A DNA stretch of 39,716 bases. Source: Saccharofermentans sp. (GTDB lineage: Bacteria; Bacillota; Clostridia; Saccharofermentanales; Saccharofermentanaceae). Positions 35,788-39,716 of the stretch are shown piece after piece. A model generated the notes under the pieces. That model had not been told where the DNA came from. It did not search any database and was given only the letters and a program-made list of their open reading frames with translations. The position numbers and the translations under genes were made by a program. Position 1 is the first letter of the stretch. Each line of letters begins with the position of its first letter. The DNA is taken from NCBI GenBank assembly GCA_024695505.1, contig JAILIB010000139.1:1-39716 (forward strand). Reading direction: 5' to 3'.

Positions 35788-36738
35788 TTAGTTGAAATAG
35801 ATTACGTCGTTATCCGGCTTTGAAGTGAGCGCGTACTCTTCTGCCTGGAGGCAGGGGACAGCGATCTTCTGGCCGTCAGGGGTTTTGTCTTCAAAATATC
35901 TCACGGTTCCGGTGACCTTGAGCCACTGTCCTGCGGGGAAGCCGGGCTTGATCTGGTAAAGGCAGAGGATGCCCATCGGCTGAAGGTCTGCGGCGCAGCA
36001 GGTGTAAGCCTGGCGCTCTAAGGCGAATGCCTTCCCGCGGTACTCCGGGATCGGGATAGCCTCTCCGATGAGGCTTACGCGCTTGCCTTCGTAGCGTGCG
36101 CGGTTGTCCATGGAATCCGTATAGAAAAGACCGAAATCGTCTGCCGATATGTGGCAGGGATTCGCCTTGAGGTCATAGGGAAGATGGTCTTCGATCCTTA
36201 CGATCTCATTGTTCTTTGAAACGAAGTTGATGCTCATTCCTGGGTTGACTGCCTTGACGGAAGCTCTCATCTTGGGGAGGTTGTCGTTATCAGGGTCAAC
36301 GCGGTTGAATATGACAGTGTCGCCGTACCTGTAGTAATCGGCGAAGAAAGTTGTCATGTTCTTGAGTGAATTGCTGTAGGTCGAGGCATCGATCACGACG
36401 ACGGCCGCAGCAAGCGCCCAACGGTCGGGAACGTCGACCTTGTCGAAGAACTCCGCGGGGGAAACCGTGCCGTTCCATTCGATGAAGACTACGGACGGGG
36501 AATACTTCTCCTCGATGTCGAAGGTCATTTCCTTGGTGACTTCGTCTGTCTCGCAGTTTATTACCACGGGTTTTACTCCGCCAAGGTGCTCTTCGTCGTA
36601 TTCTTCGTCACCCTCTTCGGTGCAGATTACGACAGACCTGCGGTTCTTGAAGTTATCGTTGGTCAGCCAGGAACAGATGCAGGAAGTCTTGCCGCTGTCG
36701 AGGAATCCCGTAAAGAAATAAACCAGACAATCATCCAT
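35788..36738 (-). CDS. Divergent G3E/CobW-like GTPase fused to a C-terminal YcgQ (DUF1980/TIGR03943)-like domain
   Basis: P-loop TGFLDSGKTS; VVFIEWNGTVSPAEFF in place of ExSGxxxP; CxCC absent; C-terminus RYEGKRVSLIGEAIPI...LERQAYTCCAADLQPMGILCLY...GQWLKVTGTVRYFE. Confidence 0.8.
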   Translation of the reverse strand: MDDCLVYFFTGFLDSGKTSCICSWLTNDNFKNRRSVVICTEEGDEEYDEEHLGGVKPVVINCETDEVTKEMTFDIEEKYSPSVVFIEWNGTVSPAEFFDKVDVPDRWALAAAVVVIDASTYSNSLKNMTTFFADYYRYGDTVIFNRVDPDNDNLPKMRASVKAVNPGMSINFVSKNNEIVRIEDHLPYDLKANPCHISADDFGLFYTDSMDNRARYEGKRVSLIGEAIPIPEYRGKAFALERQAYTCCAADLQPMGILCLYQIKPGFPAGQWLKVTGTVRYFEDKTPDGQKIAVPCLQAEEYALTSKPDNDVIYFN

Positions 36739-36851
36739 AAGTTTCTACCTCTTTTATTACACGTGTATTATTTTGTCCTCTGTTTTTAATTATTTCAAGA
36801 CAAAAAAGGTATAAAATCAGTTCCGTAAAGTTTTTATATTTGGGAGAAATA

Positions 36852-37850
36852 ATGAAATCTGTCACGATCGGCGGAGTCACAATAAAGGGGAACGTAGCGC
36901 TCTCGCCGATGGCGGGAGTGAGCCACGTTGCGTACCGCGGGATCTGCAGGGAAAAGGGCGCTTCCTATGCGCCTACAGAACTGGTTTCCGCCCGCTCGAT
37001 CAGATATAACGGCCTTGAAAAGAGCATGCAGTACCTGAGGATCGACCCCGAAACTGAGGGCGTTACGGCGATCCAGCTCTTCGGCTCGGAACCGGACGAT
37101 TTCACCGCCGCCATAGACAAGATCATGGAACATCCGCTTCTTTCAAAGGTGGATATCATCGACATAAATATGGGCTGTCCCGTGCCCAAGGTCGTTAAGA
37201 CCGGAGCAGGAAGCGCACTCATGAACGATCCTGAGACTGCCGCTTCCATAGTCAGGGCATGCAAGGCCGCGCTTGAGGGAGCTCCCAGACACATACCGGT
37301 TACGGTCAAGACCAGGATCGGCTTTGACCCGGGCGATTCGGGCAGGCCGGATCTCGCCAGAGCCGTTGCCGATGCGGGCTGTGACATGCTCTGTGTTCAC
37401 GGCCGTACAAGGCCTCAGATGTACACGGGTTCCTGTGACAGAAAAGCCATAGCCTTGATGAAAGAGGCAATTAGGGGTTATGATATACCGTTTTTCGCGA
37501 ACGGCGATGTGACTGACGGACCGTCTGCAGCATCGCTCATCGGGGAAACGGGCGCGGACGGCGTCATGATAGGGAGAGCCGCAAGAGGGAATCCCTGGAT
37601 CTTTGAAGAAGTCAGCGCTTTCCTCGAAGGAAGACCGGCTCCAAATCCGCCTTCGGAACGCGAAAGGAAGGAAATGCTCATAAGAGAGCTTAAGGGAAGA
37701 TGCCTTTATTGCGAAGAGGAATTTGCGGTAAGGGAGTTCCGCAGCGTAATGCCGTTTTACGTCAAGGGCATACGCGGTGCGGCACAGTTGAAGGTCAGGC
37801 TCTGTTCGGCTCTGACCGTGAATGAGATAAAGGAGATATTGGAACTTTGA
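36852..37850 (+). CDS. tRNA-dihydrouridine synthase (DusB-like)
   Basis: NVALSPMAGVSHVAYRGICREKGASYAPTELVSARS; DINMGCPVPKVVKTGAGSALM; VTVKTRIGF; CVHGRTRPQMYTGSCD. ATG 36852 after gggaga. Confidence 0.94.
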   Translation: MKSVTIGGVTIKGNVALSPMAGVSHVAYRGICREKGASYAPTELVSARSIRYNGLEKSMQYLRIDPETEGVTAIQLFGSEPDDFTAAIDKIMEHPLLSKVDIIDINMGCPVPKVVKTGAGSALMNDPETAASIVRACKAALEGAPRHIPVTVKTRIGFDPGDSGRPDLARAVADAGCDMLCVHGRTRPQMYTGSCDRKAIALMKEAIRGYDIPFFANGDVTDGPSAASLIGETGADGVMIGRAARGNPWIFEEVSAFLEGRPAPNPPSERERKEMLIRELKGRCLYCEEEFAVREFRSVMPFYVKGIRGAAQLKVRLCSALTVNEIKEILEL

Positions 37851-38479
37851 CAGAATTGATCCTGATAGGCATTGGCGTCATCATCGGTGCGATCATCTGC
37901 TTCAACGGCTATAAGATATTCCGTGTATGCCTTGCGGTGCTCGGAGGAATGCTCGGTTACATTTTGGGAGACTTTATATGCAATCTGGCGCAGGGCCAGG
38001 GCCAGCCTGTCTCTTTGCTGGCAAGGCTCCTGATCACGGGAATCCCTGCCATTGCTCTTGCCATAGCTTCATTTGCTCTTTACATGAAAGCGCTGATCGG
38101 TCTGACCGCCTTATTTTGTGCCTACTTCGTTTATAAAGATTACGGAAGCCTTTTCCCGGGAAACGGCCCTTCAAAGGCGCTGATGTCACTTCTGGCCGGT
38201 TTTGTGGCGGGCCTTTTGCTTGGCGTCATCGTGTATTTCGCCCAGAAATGGACCATTTGCTTTTTTACGGCTTTTCTCGGAGCGCGCATCATCGCTTCGG
38301 CGACCGCGCCGTTTCTTTGGGGATTGTTAAAGGATAACCAGTATGCGCTGTATTTCCAGGACACGCTTTTGGGGACGAGGATTACCGAAACACCGGCCCT
38401 TACCGCAAGTTTTATAATCGTTGCTTTTACGGCTGCGGGACTGGTCGTTCAGTTGAAATCCTCAAAAAAGCGTAAATAA
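37847..38479 (+). CDS. Multi-spanning membrane protein, DUF4203/TMEM198-like
   Basis: Repeated Gly-rich TM segments; TTG start overlapping the dus stop codon (TTGA). Confidence 0.7.
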   Translation: MTELILIGIGVIIGAIICFNGYKIFRVCLAVLGGMLGYILGDFICNLAQGQGQPVSLLARLLITGIPAIALAIASFALYMKALIGLTALFCAYFVYKDYGSLFPGNGPSKALMSLLAGFVAGLLLGVIVYFAQKWTICFFTAFLGARIIASATAPFLWGLLKDNQYALYFQDTLLGTRITETPALTASFIIVAFTAAGLVVQLKSSKKRK

Positions 38480-38496
38480 AGCAATAAAAAAATCAA

Positions 38497-38525
38497 TTGA
38501 CCGAACGCACATATCTTGTTATTAT
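38497..38525 (+). promoter_or_regulatory. Sigma-A-type promoter candidate
   Basis: TTGACC (38497-38502), 17 nt spacer, TATTAT (38520-38525); no annotatable CDS on the + strand downstream. Confidence 0.55.
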
Positions 38526-38531
38526 TTGGCT

Positions 38532-38660
38532 AGTAATGAGGCGATTGAATAGGGGACCTCAGTTACTGAGGTCAAGTTTTTAATTTCTTTACGACAGTTT
38601 TCTTAATCTATCCCTTATTCCATGTCGATGGCATCTTGATTCGTATCAAGATGCCATCGG
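38532..38660 (+). ncRNA. Candidate structured small RNA
   Basis: Downstream of the 38497 promoter. Hairpin gacctcag-tta-ctgaggtc (38555-38573), enclosing pairing gaataggg/ccc(t)tattc (38547-38554 with 38612-38620), then perfect 15-bp hairpin (38626-38659). Confidence 0.35.
38626..38659. terminator. Perfect 15-bp inverted repeat, probable (bidirectional) terminator
   Basis: cgatggcatcttgat-tcgt-atcaagatgccatcg, followed by gtatatttt. Confidence 0.6.
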
Positions 38661-38700
38661 TATATTTTGGGGAATTTTTCGGGCGGCACTTCAAGCGCGA

Positions 38701-39666
38701 TCAGTTAACAACGTTTACCGGACTGCCTTTGAGGAACGCGTCAAGATTATCGGCCGCGGCTTCGATCAGCCTGACCCTTGTTTCTTTTGCTGCCCATGCG
38801 ATATGGGGAGTGATCACACAGTTGGGAGCGCCCAGAAGCGGATTTTCGGGAAGCATTGGCTCAACCGTGACAACGTCTGCTCCATAACCTCCGAGAAGTC
38901 CTGAATCGAGAGCTTCGCGAACGGCCTTTTCGTCAACGACCGGGCCTCTCGCGCAGTTAATGAAGAACGCGCCCTTTTTCATCGAGGCGAGACGGTCTTT
39001 GTTTATGAGTTCCCTGGTCTCGGGCGTGAGAGGACAGTGGACCGATATAACATCAGCGGTCTTTATGCCTTCGTCCAAAGTCGTGAAGGGGATCTCGTAC
39101 CCGTCGATAACGGCTGAACCTTCTTCAGCGCGGTGGGGTACGGCAGATACCTTCATTCCGAGTGCTGAGGCGATAGCGGCTACGCGCCTTCCGATCTTGC
39201 CAAAGCCGAAGATCAGCATGTTCTTTCCGACAAGTTCTGTCAAAGGAGCAAGGAAATAACTGAATTGAGGACTCCTGCACCAGCCGCCGTCCATTACGTC
39301 GGAGCTGTGCATGCCGGGACGGCTTGCGAGCTCAAGAAGGAGGGCGATGGTCATCTGCGCGGTCGCGAAGGTCGCGTATTCAGGGACATTCGTCACCGTT
39401 ATTCCGAGTTTTTTGCATTCCCCGAGGTCGACTACGTTGTAGCCTGTCGCCAGGACGCCAATGTATTTGAGGTCAGGAAGGTTTCTTAAAGTGTCCGCGT
39501 CAAAAACGGTCTTGTTCGTGATGCAGATCTCAGCGCCCTTTGAGCGCTCCACGACCTGATCTTTTGCCGTGTAGTCATATGCCGTAACTTCGCCGAAACG
39601 CTCCAGGGGTGCCCAGGAAGCGTCACCCGGGTTTGCGCCGGCACCGTCAAGGATCACTATCTTCAT
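38701..39666 (-). CDS. D-2-hydroxyacid dehydrogenase (glycerate/hydroxypyruvate dehydrogenase-like)
   Basis: NMLIFGFGKIGRRVAAIASALGMKV NAD-binding; FINCARGPVVDEKAVREALDSG; NCVITPHIAWAAKETR. ATG at 39666 preferred. Confidence 0.93.
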   Translation of the reverse strand: MKIVILDGAGANPGDASWAPLERFGEVTAYDYTAKDQVVERSKGAEICITNKTVFDADTLRNLPDLKYIGVLATGYNVVDLGECKKLGITVTNVPEYATFATAQMTIALLLELASRPGMHSSDVMDGGWCRSPQFSYFLAPLTELVGKNMLIFGFGKIGRRVAAIASALGMKVSAVPHRAEEGSAVIDGYEIPFTTLDEGIKTADVISVHCPLTPETRELINKDRLASMKKGAFFINCARGPVVDEKAVREALDSGLLGGYGADVVTVEPMLPENPLLGAPNCVITPHIAWAAKETRVRLIEAAADNLDAFLKGSPVNVVN

Positions 39667-39716
39667 GATTGTTTTCCGTCCTTTGTGAATTTTCAAATAA
39701 TGTAACATTCTGGCGG

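Noticed and set aside
38536-38583. 15-codon ORF MRRLNRGPQLLRSSF inside the candidate sRNA
   Set aside because: No Shine-Dalgarno sequence and most of its length is the hairpin; not supportable as a peptide gene without conservation data.

Overview
This looks like a Clostridia-like Firmicute chromosome segment (organism is an inference from gene content). It is densely coding; I call 30 CDS plus several terminators and promoters. I saw no rRNA, tRNA, CRISPR array or transposase. Most of the window is housekeeping or signalling: HD-GYP and hybrid-kinase cluster, SPOUT RNA methyltransferases, polar amino-acid ABC transporter, Trk K+ uptake, dus, D-2-hydroxyacid dehydrogenase. The most notable content is a tightly coupled operon at 12087-19820. 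It encodes a secreted protein with a Firmicu-CTERM-like C-terminal signal, an XrtG-type exosortase with a readable Cys/Arg/His triad, a processive-type GT2 glycosyltransferase, a membrane protein with a degenerate GGDEF-like domain, a 6-pyruvoyl-tetrahydropterin-synthase-like protein lacking catalytic residues, and a large PTPS-related (GT-C-like) membrane protein. This is a putative surface-protein sorting and glycosylation system, known only bioinformatically as far as I recall. Other notable items are a histidine kinase-REC-DegV fusion, a phosphopentomutase-deoxyribose-phosphate aldolase (DeoB-DeoC) fusion, a G3E GTPase fused to a YcgQ/DUF1980-like domain beside a very His-rich G3E GTPase, and a candidate structured small RNA at about 38.5-38.66 kb.
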